Source of the DNA: Asparagopsis taxiformis
Lineage: Eukaryota; Rhodophyta; Florideophyceae; Bonnemaisoniales; Bonnemaisoniaceae
DNA length: 64,000 bases
Direction: 5' to 3'
Assembly: GCA_030407315.1 (NCBI GenBank)
Contig: JALQPE010000010.1
Span: forward strand, 24,143-88,142
The notes beneath the pieces are model-generated. The model was given only the letters and a program-made list of their open reading frames with translations, was not told the DNA's origin and ran no database searches. Made by a program: the position numbers and the translations under genes. Positions 1-11,500 of this stretch are shown here, one piece after another. Every line of letters begins with the position of its first letter. The first letter of the stretch is position 1.

Positions 1-460
1 TATTGAACACATCCTTTCGCTCATTGCTCTGCCTGGCGAACATCAGCGTATTGATTAGCTGGCATCCGTTGAAATGCCTATCCCTCTTATCCACCATTGC
101 TTTCGTGTACGTTGGAACAACAGCACACAGCACAGCACAGACCATTTCGAACGTGAACGATTTCTCCGCATCCTGCGCAATGCGGAGACGTTCCCTGTCC
201 TTCTCGGAGGCGATCTTCTTCGGATGTCCTTGTCCCTGGCTCAGAAGCCCATCGACGATGCTCTTGACCTCCTGCATATCGGTGTTTAGCATGGAGACAG
301 TCTTGGCGACATTTCCGAGAGTCTCGCGTAATTGAATGGTGCTCTTCTCGACGGCATCTATTTTATCACTCAGGGCTTTCAACTCTGCAGTGATGTTCGA
401 AAAGCCCTCACGCGTTATTTCGGAAAATGCGGCGATGCTTACGGAGGTTTCGGGATTCAT
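1..460 (-). CDS. Partial coiled-coil protein, runs off left edge
   Basis: The frame opens with an ATG at 458-460 and stays open for 153 codons to the window edge, so the gene is cut by the window and not by a mutation. No earlier in-frame ATG precedes it before the next upstream stop. Residues 15-75 show coiled-coil-like spacing of A/L/I/V with charged residues between (KALSDKIDAVEK, QEVKSIVDGLL), followed by a basic stretch (GHPKKIASEKDRERLR). I do not recognise the family. The gene lies on the outer side of the transposon terminus at 1354-1366, so it is more likely cargo of that element than a neighbour of the genes to its right. No intron, signal peptide or membrane segment is visible. Confidence 0.55.
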   Translation of the reverse strand, partial: MNPETSVSIAAFSEITREGFSNITAELKALSDKIDAVEKSTIQLRETLGNVAKTVSMLNTDMQEVKSIVDGLLSQGQGHPKKIASEKDRERLRIAQDAEKSFTFEMVCAVLCAVVPTYTKAMVDKRDRHFNGCQLINTLMFARQSNERKDVFN

Positions 461-779
461 CTTGACCTTGCAATTGGAGTTTGCTAAAAGGAGAATTGCT
501 TTGAAGGAAGGATGTCACGCTTAGTACAGCAGTGTTGTAGCAAATATCATTTCAGTGGATGCATCCATCCTGGTCTACTCTACATAATAATAATGCTTCT
601 CAGTGCTCCGTAACGGTTATTTTTCATAATTTAGTGGTGGATGGTGCGTATTCTTTCCTTTGCCACCACCCACGTCCTGTGCATACCACACCTCGCTACC
701 AGACTGACGTCTCCTACTAGACACTTTCAATGCAAAGATAGATAGGTATAATTTAAAATGCTAAACTCAACATATTATA
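461..779. other. Non-coding stretch, nothing recognised
   Basis: AT-rich sequence between the partial coiled-coil gene and the subterminal region of the transposon end. I see no frame, repeat or RNA gene that I can support. Confidence 0.4.
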
Positions 780-1366
780 GCTACTCTGTACATTCTCTCC
801 TTACGGTGAGACAAACCAGATATGTTCTGTTCTCCCAATCTTCCTTTCTACAACGTCCTATTCAGCATCTAGCTTCCCCGCACCCAACTATCTGTAAAGC
901 ACCATCACAATTAATATAGTCGTATACCACACACCATTCCAATATTTACCTTCACACCAACACTATGCTCCATATTTCCTCTAAGTCCACTCCACCAGAC
1001 AGTGTTGTCAAACAATGCACGGTACTACCCGCAGACAATACAATTTGCTATCTACACTACTGTCTACAGATTTCCCCAGACAGTGCAGTAATACAGTACA
1101 ATGTATTGTCTCAGACAGTAAAATGTACTGTCTGCACATACTGTCTGGCGGCAACACTTCCGGACAGTAAAATTTACTGTTCTGGACAGTAAATTTTACT
1201 GTTTTTGGTACTGTCCAGATTTCGTGCCAGTTTACTGCTGCAGCAGTATTCTGAAATTTCCAGACAGTAAATTTTACTGTCTCCGCGCACTGTCTTGGCC
1301 AGACAGTAATTTTTACTGTCTCAGACAGTAAATTTACTGTCTTTTTCCATTCCCAACACCGTAGTG
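780..1366 (-). mobile_element. CACTA-like transposon end with palindromic subterminal array
   Basis: The sequence ends at 1354-1366 with CAACACCGTAGTG, the reverse complement of CACTACGGTGTTG. Inward from it (to about 965) lie about ten palindromic copies of an ACAGTAAATTTACTGT-type motif, many written as CAGACAGTAAATTTACTG. An inverted copy of the whole block lies at 39675-40260, with clear similarity to about position 850 on this side and weaker similarity to about 780. CACTA-superfamily elements are known for a CACTA start and arrays of short subterminal repeats that bind the transposase. The gene to the right is cut exactly at base 1366, which suggests that the element lies to the left and was inserted into it. 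Confidence 0.65.
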
Positions 1367-2461
1367 GAGATTCCTTCCTGATCAATACAGTTCGATTAGA
1401 CGAGGACCTTGTTCTCGCCCTCACCGGGGTGGCTTTTAAATCTCTTTCCATTTGTAGCATTGCCATGAGAAATATTATCTTCTCGAAAGCGGAAGAAACT
1501 CTTGGAGTAGCCCAGTTTCCATGGTCCGCAGTTCGTAGCTGGATATGCCCAAAAAAGAATTGGCAAGCCAGAGTCTGCCGCACGAATGATTCACGAACAA
1601 TTGAAGACCGAGACGCCGTGTGCACTGAGTGGAAATATTGTGCAACGGGAAGAGGTTCCGAACCTTGGCTGTGGAGGCTCTGGCTGGATGGTAACTTGGT
1701 GGTTGTTTTGTGCTCTTCTGCAACGAACACTGGCGTGAAGAAAGACATTGATAAGTCTTGTAAGGAACAACTGGTCAGGAACATATCCCAAACCCTCGTG
1801 TCTACGTCGGTAGACCCCTCATCGCATTCCGAAGACGAGAAAGTGTGGAGGGACTGGACGATATTGAAGGTATGCCGATAGTAGGCCTTCCCAAACCAAT
1901 CTTCCATGACAGCGACTGCCGCAGGCGGAAGCTTTGATTGGAACATGGCCTTGACAGCAGCTCGAAATCCTGGGAGGGTGTGATCTGCAAGGGGAACGTT
2001 ATCCTCATTCCTCTCCCGATCATGCCAGTAGTCACGAAGGTATGCAAGTATGGAAACTGATTCAGTGAAGGGAACCCGTCTTTCTATCCTGAGGATGTGA
2101 TAAACAATAGAGATCAGTGTGTGTGGCTCTGTAGAGATAGACTCGTAGCTCATGCGTACTAAAACCGTGAATTTTTCGTGCGGGGGCGCGACCAGATCTC
2201 CTCACAGACGTCCATGCCTCCGACAAGGGTGACATCACCATTTTCAGTGATTGATCCGTAAAGATGGAGTGCATAAAAGTCCAGAGACACTCGGGAAGAA
2301 ATGTCTGAAGTTGCAGTACCAGACCCTTTAATTGCTGGTACAGAAACAACACGAGCTGGATCTACCCATATGATAGTTCCGTCTCCATACAAGTCTCCTG
2401 GATTGGTGGGGCCACGCTCGCTTGCAGAGATAACAGCCCCATGTTTCATTGTATCAACCAT
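1367..2461 (-). pseudogene. Unrecognised gene truncated by the transposon end
   Basis: Coding character starts at ATG 2461 (or 2449) and runs about 100 codons to a stop at 2159. A shift of frame near 2160 then leads into a second open stretch, beginning around the ATG at 2153, that continues to 1367. There it meets the terminal motif, and the frame reads on into palindromes, which is not real coding. The N-terminal part (GDLYGDGTIIWVDPARVV, SLDFYALHLYGS) looks beta-rich. The second part is helical and carries a W-H-D-R-E-R-N-rich segment. A weak resemblance between the N-terminal part and the small domain shared by the proteins at 23144 and 30823 is possible, but I would not rely on it. Function unknown. 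Confidence 0.4.
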
Positions 2462-2977
2462 CGCGCCTTGAATATAGCAATAGAAGAGGAAAAGAAGGCA
2501 GAATCCGAAATGAGGTCGATGCGTCGGTGGCAGCGGAGGTGCTGGTAAGAAAAGGACCGTAAATTTGAAATCGTAATTCACAAATTGCACATGTGCATTC
2601 CTCGGAACAATCTGTAAAGTGCTATAGAGAGGTCGCCAGGACATGCATGTCAGCACCCGACATTACAAGGGTTGTCCATGAAACTATGAGAATCCGAACT
2701 GAACGGTTGGAAGTATCGTATTAGTGAAATCGGGTCTACTGCGGGGGACTTCAAGCTGGCTAATACGCTGCTTCCACCCGTTCACACCTCATTTACTGTC
2801 TATGGAAAATGCAATTTTTGTGGAAGACATCCCGCACCCCTTCTAGAACGATTCTCATGAAAACATTACCGGAGTGGATCGATGGAGTTGAGCGTGAAGG
2901 GGTGCACGTCTCGAATTATAGCGCAATTTCGCACAAGTGGCAATGGGTGGGAGAGCAGCGAACGAACGCGAACATGT

Positions 2978-3100
2978 GATTTGGGAGATGATAGAATTTG
3001 GTAATTTTTGGAGCCCAAAAAATTACCAAATTTTATCATCCGCGGAAAAGCAGCTGTAGAGGTGTTCTGGTCGTTGGTAGCAGTGCCAAGGCACACCTCA
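2978..3100 (+). repeat. Left terminal inverted repeat of the 4.9 kb unit
   Basis: Starts with a GATTTGGGAGATGATA-like sequence and includes an internal hairpin around the words GGTAATTTTT and AAAAATTACC. It pairs with 7759-7882. Confidence 0.7.
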
Positions 3101-3410
3101 GGAGTATTATGGGAGCTCCCAAACCTTTGTTCTAGCTTACATCGGCTCTGCTTTAAAAGATGATAGAACTGTAACTAAATGCTAGACAAATATCTACGAG
3201 AAGGGAGGTGTGCATGGAGGAAGGGACATGAAAGGTATATTCCAGTATCACGCTCTCTTTGTTCAGCTTAGGTGGGCTGGGAGAGTTGATGTATAGAATG
3301 AAAAAAGAGACGGTTTATGAAGACATATCCTAAAGTTATGGAATAGTCAACTGGTTGCAGCAAGCAACAGAATAGTTGAAATACGAGAGATCAACTAATG
3401 TCTACGGTAT

Positions 3411-5588
3411 CTAACAGATTCTAAACTTCCATTTAGTCCTCCCCAGAACTGCCAGCTGAAGAAGAGCTGGTATCACTCTCGACGTCGTGGGGTAACTCGT
3501 ACATTCTGGCCTTGCGACCGGACGCGGGTCCTTCAACGGTGCATAGACTAGATCGTTGACGAAGACCGATGTTTCCCGAATTGCCATGGTGTGGGACCTA
3601 ATATGATGAGGATAAACCATCTTGTATTTCTTCCCAAGCTTAGTTTTCATCAGCTCGTGATCTTTCCATCCCGGGCCGCTGTGCTCGAGGTCCCCACGGG
3701 TCCCCACGACATACTATAACAGAATACGGTGGGATCCATACCAATTCTGGCTTGAGTAGGGGAAATATGGCCGCTGCAGATTGATGGGGAGCGTTGAGGA
3801 ATGTATGGCTTCGCGGCCGTACGGCCGTTGTACGTACAAGAAGCGGAGAGCCCATTGCACCAGTAGCGATGAATGAATAATCCGGAAATGGAATAGGAGT
3901 CCCGCTGAAGCGGTTTTCGTCTTCTAACGGAGGACCAGGGTAGACGAAGTCGAGATGTGGGACTTGGCGCTCGCAACGAAATCCAGTTAGAAGCAACCTG
4001 AGCCCTGTCTTCCCAAACTGGACCTTTGGGCCTTTTTCAAATCCGTCCAGAGACGGAGTTGAATCCTCTAGATGCAACTTTTCTGCTATGATAGCAAAGA
4101 AAACATCCAAGGCCGCCTTGTCTCTCGCGAGAGTAGAAGTAGAATCATTTTCCAGATCTTCCACTACAGCCTTGCATGGGGTCATGAACCTTTGTTCATC
4201 CGGGCCACCACGCGCATCCTGGTCGGAAGAACCCAAATTCAGAATGGGCTCCCAAGCACCATCCTGCCCATCTACGAACATGTTACAAAACGAGTCGAGG
4301 AGTTTGTGGATAGTAGAGCTGAGCTCGGATGGTTGTAGGATGCCGTCAAGGAGGACATAACCAAGAGAGTCCAATCGGGCCCTGGAACGCTCGAAGTAAA
4401 CCAATCTTGAAGAACTTGTATCCCCTGCCACGGACTCGATATCCTGTCGAAACTCTTCCTCCTCACCGTCCGTTACATGAAACCCCGAGCGGTGTTCCGG
4501 ATGCAGTAAACTGGAAATGGAACGGACCAATGAAGCAGCTTCCACTACAGAAGTATGGCTGGTGAGAAATGGTGGGGGCTCAGGTTGCTGATCCTCGTAC
4601 CGATGTACTTTGAAACCTTTGGATTGCAACTTCGTAGGAGTGATTTGATCCTCGTCTTCTTTTTCTTCTCCTGAGTCTTCACTTCCGTCCATGCTTCCTC
4701 CCTCATCATTACCTTGCTTGACTTCCTTTGTTTTCTTCGTCTTCTTTGTTCTAGAGACAGACTGAGGAGTAACCGAAGGAGTAGATGGGGAATCAAGAGA
4801 CGCGATGTGCTCAGTAATAGCAGCAGATCTAGTCTTTGAACGAGTAAGACGGGAAGGGAATGAGAGAGATTGGGGGATGATATAGCTCGCCGCTTCGCGG
4901 GTGGAGCTTCCGAGGAAGAAGGATATTTCCTCTTCGCCCCCGTCTTTTCAGGACCGGGTTCAGAGGGCTTGTCAGGTTTTCCCACGGAATCAGTACTGGA
5001 GCTGGCCTTCGAATATAGATTGAATCCATCCCCTTCCCAGGCTTCCTGTTCCGTTTCTCCCGGTGGCGGCTTCCAAGATGGTGGGTCACCATCTTTCCCA
5101 CCATCGTAACATTTCCAGGAACAAACGAAGACCATATCACGCTCCCCTGTGGCGAGGTACTTCCTTGGGATGAGATGGTGCACTCGCGCATAGTCACATA
5201 GATTGTGAACCGGATTAATTCTGCAAGCCGTGAATTTATGAACAGCGGCACTTCCAGGAAAAGCGCAGTAATCTCCAAAAGAGCATGGAAACGGACGTGG
5301 AGTAGTACTGTCACGTGGTATGCGGCTGACTGTGATATTAGACACAGTCTTACTTGCTCCCTTCGACGCAGAATCCGGAGCTTTCTGAGCTTCTGTGCCA
5401 TCGTCCGCACCATCCGCACCAATTTCATTCCGTGAAGAGGGAGTGGAATGCGCGTCGGGTGGTTCAGAACGGTTCTCGTCCTCGGAGCCCAATTGCTCGG
5501 GATGTGGAGAATCTGCATCCTTTTCAGGTGCATCCGTCTGAGGTGCATCGTTAAGGATTGGGTTGGATGAGAAGATGTAGATTGCCAA
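3411..5588 (-). pseudogene. 2OG-Fe(II) dioxygenase-like protein, copy A, frameshifted
   Basis: Read right to left. The first part (5588 to about 4870) is acidic and disordered, then has a Cys/His cluster (C102, C108, H117, C122, H128, C131, H137, C156, C160 counted from 5588) that could bind zinc. The frame shifts near 4870 and continues into the frame with ATG at 4692. There the fold of PhyH-type dioxygenases is seen: LDSLGYVLLDGIL at residues 108-120, KTGLRLLLTGF, then the iron motif H246-L-D248. A second break comes from a 10-bp direct repeat at 3690-3708 (GTCCCCACG twice). Removing one copy would restore the register so that CRGD is followed by LEHSG, which contains the distal iron histidine. 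The 3' end carries YPHHIRSH near the expected 2-oxoglutarate-binding site. With two frameshifts it is probably inactive. It sits downstream of ParB copy A inside the 4.9 kb unit. Confidence 0.65.
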
Positions 5589-5617
5589 TTGGCAATCTAC
5601 ATCTTCTCATCCGACCC
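5560..5617. repeat. Inverted duplication (hairpin) inside the ParB-dioxygenase gene
   Basis: Near-perfect palindrome centred between 5588 and 5589, with 29-bp arms and one mismatch (5564/5613). It places a stop codon in the frame that reads from the ParB side, and both strands start ATGGCAATCTACATC. Reading frames on both sides look coding, so the hairpin seems to be a later insertion or inverted duplication. Confidence 0.8.
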
Positions 5618-7089
5618 GGCGCTGGTTTCGGGTATCACCTGTTTTGATGGGGGAGTGGACGGTAGTTCCTCAACGGTCTCGTTGATAACGACGTCATCAG
5701 AAGAGATGGGGATTGGGAAAGGTTCCATGATAATGTCTTCGAACTGGGTTAAACAACGTTCATGTGTCGAAGCACCCGTAGACTTCGTCGCTGGTTGAGC
5801 AGCACCAGTCGACTGCGAAGCTTGCATAATAGCTTGAGTAACTGGTTCGCCACCTTCGCGCTTGTCTTGAACCCCCTTGTTTCCTCCAGTGCCGTCTTTT
5901 TCTTAATCCGGGCCGTGTGATTCGGATGAAACCTGGCGAGTGGACTGAATTCCAAAGCGGTCTCGAAGAACGGATCGAAAACTCTCCAGCCGTGCCTCCT
6001 GGTTTTTGGGTTTCCTCGTCACGGGATCTTCCTCGTATTGAATCATACGTACGTGGAAATACGTCTACAAACGTTTGTAGACGGATTTCCACGTTGGTAT
6101 CATATCTGTTCCATCTGATTCCAGGTCTTCGAGGTCAGCGATGTCTTCGGTCGACAGGTTACTGGCACGTGCCATCTCACGAATGACTTCGTAATACTGT
6201 TGAATGTAGGTCAAGTACGTCCGAAGGTCGAAAGACGGGACACGACCGAAGGCGGGAAGCAGTTGGACATTGCGGTAGTGAATGAACTTGACCATTAGCT
6301 CACTGGCACGATCCTCCGCCCTTGTAAAAGCAGTGTCCTTGAGAATTAAAAGACTGATTCCAACTTCGTTTTCCTTCGTTCCTGAGGAAGCCTTGTACGC
6401 AGCGTATGTGCGGGGTGAACGCCTCATGTTCATCGCCACATCCACTATAGAAGATACCGTTCTCTTCTTCAGAATACCGCTGAAGTGGCGCTGGAAGAAC
6501 CAGTTCGCAACCTGAGATGCAGGCATATCAGCGACAGTTCTTTCACCGGGTCGGGCATATTTAACATTGCAATTATAAATGCTAATGATCACGTGGATAC
6601 GATCTCGAACTGTGGTCGGTAACACCGTGTGGACGAGTTCGTTCAAATGCTGACTGAGGTACAGCATGTCCTCCATTGTCATCTTTTCTCCGTCAGTTCT
6701 TTGGCTTCTTGTACTGGGACATTGTCAACCACAGACGCCAAACGTTCCACCCCTTCTTCTTTGGCACGTAAAAGAGCACGGCGACGATGGAGTCTGTACA
6801 CGATGTAATAGCGGCTTCCACTGGATTGGTAAGGTAAGGAAACAACAGTGATACATCCCATCGCAGTGGTCTAGAAGCCTTTCATAACCATCTTGCGGAA
6901 CAACAAGTCAACATGAGAGTCGTCAACTTTCTGGGATGTTTCATCGGGGACGTATATGTCCAGAATAGGCAACTTGATCATCTTGAAAACGTAATTCGAC
7001 AACGAAGAAGCAACGGAGCGTGACATCGCAGGAATGTCTAATTGACTTGCGCTGGAAGAAGCTTCCCCTCTGCGGGGACGTAGGCTCAT
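5597..7089 (-). pseudogene. ParB-like gene, copy A, decayed
   Basis: The likely start is ATG at 7089 (MSLRPRRGEASS). The first block ends ILDIYVPDETSQKVDDSHVD then LLFRKMVMKGF, which has the shape of the ParB N-terminal strand-helix. An in-frame TAG at 6871-6873 follows, and the same frame resumes with a degraded ParB core YIVYRLHRRRALLRA (compare VIDGLHRL in copy B). At 6679-6682 the frame slips within AAAAGATGACA into MTMEDMLYLSQHL, the helical C-terminal part, which runs to a stop at 6065 created inside a hairpin (6051-6094). Coding-like sequence resumes (MIQYEEDPVTRKPKN) and goes on in pieces to 5597. The protein presumably joined the dioxygenase of copy A, as copy C shows for its relatives. 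Non-functional. Confidence 0.6.
6051..6094. repeat. Inverted duplication (hairpin) inside ParB copy A
   Basis: Palindrome centred at 6072/6073 with 22-bp arms and one mismatch. It contains the stop that ends the helical ParB block, and coding-like sequence continues beyond it. Confidence 0.75.
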
Positions 7090-7758
7090 GGTTGGGATCG
7101 CAAGGAGGGTCGAATAGCTGACGATTGAAACGGTACCAGAGTAATGTGCTTTGGAGCGTAGAGATGAAAGTTTCGCGTAGAGAACACACCGAAAATGGTG
7201 CAAAACGTTTCTGTTGAGGTAACCGCGTTGAACAGCAATAGGTAGACAGTATCCACGTGCGCGGTATGCCTTTCAAGTAGCAGGGGAGTACTAATCTGCT
7301 AGCCAGCGAGGGACGATGTATTAACAAGAAATTTGTTCGACTGGAAGGACACCAAAACTGTGCGTAAAAATTCAGACCGCGCGAGCGGTTTCTATTGGCG
7401 CATGAACCAACCTGGATCGATTAAAAGGTCATAGCGCCACTTCAAATAAAAATGTTAATTTCGGTAATTTTGCAATCTCGAAAAGTTACCGAACTACATA
7501 CACCTTTCATGACTCGGATATTATCAATAAGAAAAGAAGAAATGGAAACGGACTCTGTCTCAGCAAGTATTAATACAACGAAAGTAGTCCTGAACCATTC
7601 ATGACTTGTTCCAGGTAGTCAATGTTCCTCAAACATGTGCCGGATGGAGCTACACGAACCGTTCATTGAGCCTCACAACATTTTATTCCTCCTAACTACC
7701 TTTTCCGCGCAGTGCTGAACTGTCAGTAGCTTTTTGTTCTCTTTAGATATAACGGTAC

Positions 7759-7882
7759 TCAGGTGTGTCTTGGCACTGCTGCCAACGACCAGAACACCTC
7801 CACACCTGCTTTTCCGTGGATGATAAAATTTGGTAATTTTTTGGGCTCCAGAAATTACCAAATTTTATCATCTCCCAAATCG
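7759..7882 (-). repeat. Right terminal inverted repeat of the 4.9 kb unit
   Basis: Inverted copy of 2978-3100, including the internal GGTAATTTTTTGGG ... AAATTACC hairpin. Confidence 0.7.
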
Positions 7883-8573
7883 TCTGTTCTGACCACCATG
7901 GCAGTCTTTCTGCTTGCCACCGAACCCACTGCACCACTCTCTACATCTTCATTTTTCACGGTATGCACCAAACAGCGCCTTTCCGGCCAAGAACAATATC
8001 CTGTGATCAATGTTGGTTACAATACATACTGCTAAGCCGCCTACCAACGCCGCATAGCGCTGTAATTTCTCTCCTATCCCAATCTAATCTGCTATCCTCC
8101 TTCTACATCCCTGTCCCAATATTATGGGTATTTATAAATACCTGAGTTGACATGAGGAAAACTAGTATATGTCGATAGCACTACATGTGAGTTGTGACGC
8201 TCACGTCGGGAATGGTGTGCTCTACACAGGTGGTGAAGCTAGTTCAGTTATTATTCCAGTAATTTTCACACCTCAAAAGTTACGAAATTTCAGCATCTCG
8301 CAACATGTCTTTCTCACCGTTCAGCGAATGTCGAATAGAGTACCATTAATGGTACTCTATTCGACATTAAAATTTTAATGCTCGCTTCAGGTATTACGGA
8401 ACCGTATTACGTAATATGAAAAACTCCTGTAACGGTATTATGTGAGTGACTACTCAGTACCAGACTGCCCTCAACTTATGGTTGACCAAACGATTTCGTT
8501 CTAATAGAAATAATCTACTGTCTCTGAATCCATTTCCATCCTAGAACACCTTCAGATTCCCAGTTGTCACTTC
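7883..8573. other. Non-coding spacer with hairpins
   Basis: No gene seen. It holds a weak TACGAAATTT/GTAATTTTC hairpin near 8250-8295 and a perfect 42-bp palindrome at 8327-8368 (21-bp arms, no loop). It also has AT-rich sequence upstream of the transposase start. Confidence 0.5.
8327..8368. repeat. Perfect 42-bp palindrome
   Basis: Centre at 8347/8348 (CCATTAATGG), 21-bp arms without a single mismatch. Confidence 0.9.
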
Positions 8574-11500
8574 ATGGGAAGACCAAGGATGCCCCGTTCC
8601 GGTCTGCGCCTTCGTTACAACACTGTTCCGCATCCCCATAACCGATCTAGACGGTCGACGTCCAGAACCGTATCTGATCCTTTTGAACTTCGGCGACATG
8701 ACTCGAGACTCTTTCAAGTCGATCGAGTTGCCTCATCCCTTGACTCACTCGCTACTGCACCAGGATCCGAGCCTAGTCTGCGATTACCCCAAGAAAGCCC
8801 CTCCGAAGTAGTTCCTACCTCGATGTCTCCCGAAGGCCTACTTCCGCAGGAAGGTAGCATTGCCTTCGCAGACAGCGATGGTATCCAATATATCGTTCCC
8901 CCTGCTTTGGAAGTTCATCAAGTTTTAAGTATTGTTGAAGATGAAGTCGTTTCCGTACCATGCAGCGAGAACGCGACCAGGGGGCCTACTCATGGCATCG
9001 AAACTGATAGAAGAGGAGGTTCCGAACATTATCCTGGTCATATTGATGAAGATGAAACACATCCAGAATTTAATGATGTGTGTGCTGAAGATGAAGACCT
9101 TCTTCTACAAGAAATGACACAATCGAAGGTTCTCCTCTTGTCCCCTTTCATCGAGGACACCTCAAATCCGCTCAAGGCCCGCCAATATATGACGCAATGG
9201 ACAACTCTGTATGCAGTAGCGAAGTTGACCGGATCCACGAAATGCACTGCCGCAGATCTGAATGAAGATCGCGTTTTGTTCGATTTCGCAAGGAAGGGTT
9301 CAACTGAAAAGCACGTTCAGAAAGGGCTTCCTCATTATTCTACGATCACCCGAAAAGTTAGACCATGGTTATTCTTCAACGCCTGGTTGCGTTCGGAAAC
9401 GGTGTATTTCCCCGTGAATGTAGACCGCAGTGCAGCACGTATGGCATCTCAGACCATTTTGCGAAGAAGCAAGATCGAACAGAACAGCGCTGGCCAAACT
9501 GCACCAGTACTAATCGTTCCACCAAGTGAATACGCCGGAGAAGACATCTCTACTCCAGAACAGCTCGATCTTGCCTGGCGCCATAACGTAGCCTCCAAGT
9601 CATTCGAATCTGATGGGGTACCAACTATACATGGAAACATATATACGTCTAATCTGGGGAAATTCAGAGAGCGCTTCGTGAAAGGACAAAACCACTCTCT
9701 CAGTGCTGAGGAGATGGATGGTACACCCATCACTGCTTTCGGGGGTAGTACTGTCCAGGTCCGAGTTACCACTGGTCAATAAGCCAACCATCTGGACCCT
9801 AGAGCCGCCTCCTAATTTCAGAAGAAATCAATTTCCTCCAACTCAGATTCTTTCATGGCTTTCACGTCCTCTTCATGGGTGAACAACGGTAAGGCCTCTG
9901 ATCAGCAGCAGTCCGTTTCTCCCCACTCCTTCGGACCTGATTTGGTACTCCGCAAAAAGTACTTTCAGCAATTCGCTCGACCTGGAGATCATCTCACACT
10001 TTTATCTCCTGCTTCAGGATGTAACTTCACGTATACTACTGGGCAGCCTTTCATCTTCGGTCTTATAGTCAGCTCTCCGGGTCCCCCATCTCCATTTCGA
10101 AAAATCATGTTCTTCATCAATTCTGAAGGACTTTACAATAATATCGGTGGCAGTCGTGCGATTAACAATGTCATTTTATTGAGTCAGGGCACGAACACCC
10201 TTCCCTGCCATCCGACAAGTATCCGTGGTGTTCTCAGCTGCGGCACCACATACTATGTCTACCCTTTTCTTTTGTACTGCGATGACTTCAATGAGGCCTC
10301 TGGTAAGAGTGGTAGTGCTGGATGATGTTATATGATCCCCATGGGGCTGCCCCTGGACTGTCGCCGGAATAGTTCTGCAGTGCGTAATATCGGTGTCACT
10401 GGTCCCGGTGTAAGTACAAACCATATTCTTCGACATATCTCTCGCGACATAATCCAGGGATGTACGACTGGTTTCCATGACGTAGATCCAGAGGGTAACG
10501 ATTGCATCATTTTCCTGGACTTTGTCGGTTTTGTATCAGACTATCCCGCATGTTCCCATGTTCTCGATGTCATGGGACACAATGCAGATTGTCCATGCCA
10601 CTTGTGTTTCTTCGTCAGAGGAGGTAAACACGGGAAACATTCACAGTTCGGGTACGACACCAGTCTTCATTCTAGTTCGGATTCTCTATTCCGTACTTCA
10701 GAGAGAACTCAGGCAGTTCAGTCATCACAAAGTACGGTGAGCATCATGAAGTACCTGGGAATGAGGAAAGTGCAAAGCGCTACTGAAACTCCAATGCTTC
10801 TTATAGAGCAACTGTTTGATGAAACTAGGTCTAAAGGCCTCGTTCCATCTGGCACACCCCTTGGTATGGATTCTGTGAGCATCCCTGTTGTTCCCGCTAT
10901 TATTGATTCGTACCGTTCCACATTTATTGGGATCGACCACCTCCTCCAAGAGCTTGCTAAGGATGCCCTGGACAATGCTTTTTCATGCCTGCCTAGTGAT
11001 GGTAGTAGAAGGATGGCAGAAAGTTTTATGGTAGATGCCCTCCACGTCCTAGGTCTCACTAACCGGAAGAGGATATATAACTTCACCTCGGGTGAAACAA
11101 ATACAATGGGAATCTCGGACAGATTTGCTTTACTTCTAGTCGCAGATCACTGTTTTGGGTTGGCTCTGAGCTTCCAGTCCGGGGAGTCTTCAGAAGGCTC
11201 TGGAGCAAGGTCTATCCGAGCTTCCGAGAAGCAAAGAGAACTTTCCCTAGAACTTGTTCGATTGCTATCCTCAATCGCCGCAGCTACTTATTTTCTACCT
11301 CGTGTCGATATTGATGGTATAGCGTCAGTACAGAGCGCGACTGGACTACCGGCAGCTAAGCGTTTTCGAAAATTGCAACAGCTTTCGAAAGATTATGCAA
11401 AACGTGTAGATGACCTGCTCGTAACCGTTCCTCCGAGAAAAAGGAGTACGGTACCATCTAAGAAAAGAAAACTGAAAGGAGACAGCTCTGTGGTAATTGA

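Larger units (their letters stand above)
2978..7882. mobile_element. 4.9 kb inverted-repeat unit carrying ParB and dioxygenase genes
   Basis: Positions 2978-3100 and 7759-7882 are inverted copies of each other, about 123 bp long and about 92-95 percent identical by eye. Each outer half is itself a hairpin (TTTGGTAATTTTT ... AAATTACCAAA). The enclosed DNA holds only a decayed ParB-like gene and a decayed dioxygenase gene, both on the minus strand, so these two genes appear to have moved as a unit. I could not identify a clean target duplication: the flanks ACATGT (left) and GTCTGT (right) do not match. No transposase is encoded inside, so mobility in trans, or by the ParB/dioxygenase products themselves, is open. 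Confidence 0.65.

Noticed and set aside
1008..1366. C-terminal extension of the 2153 frame through the palindromes
   Set aside because: The residues (TVKFTVWKF-like, repeated) are translations of the ACAGTAAATTTACTGT array, not protein.
2159..2656. Full 165-codon frame starting at 2656
   Set aside because: The first 65 residues are hydrophobic, low-information sequence without conservation. ATG 2461 is the more believable start.
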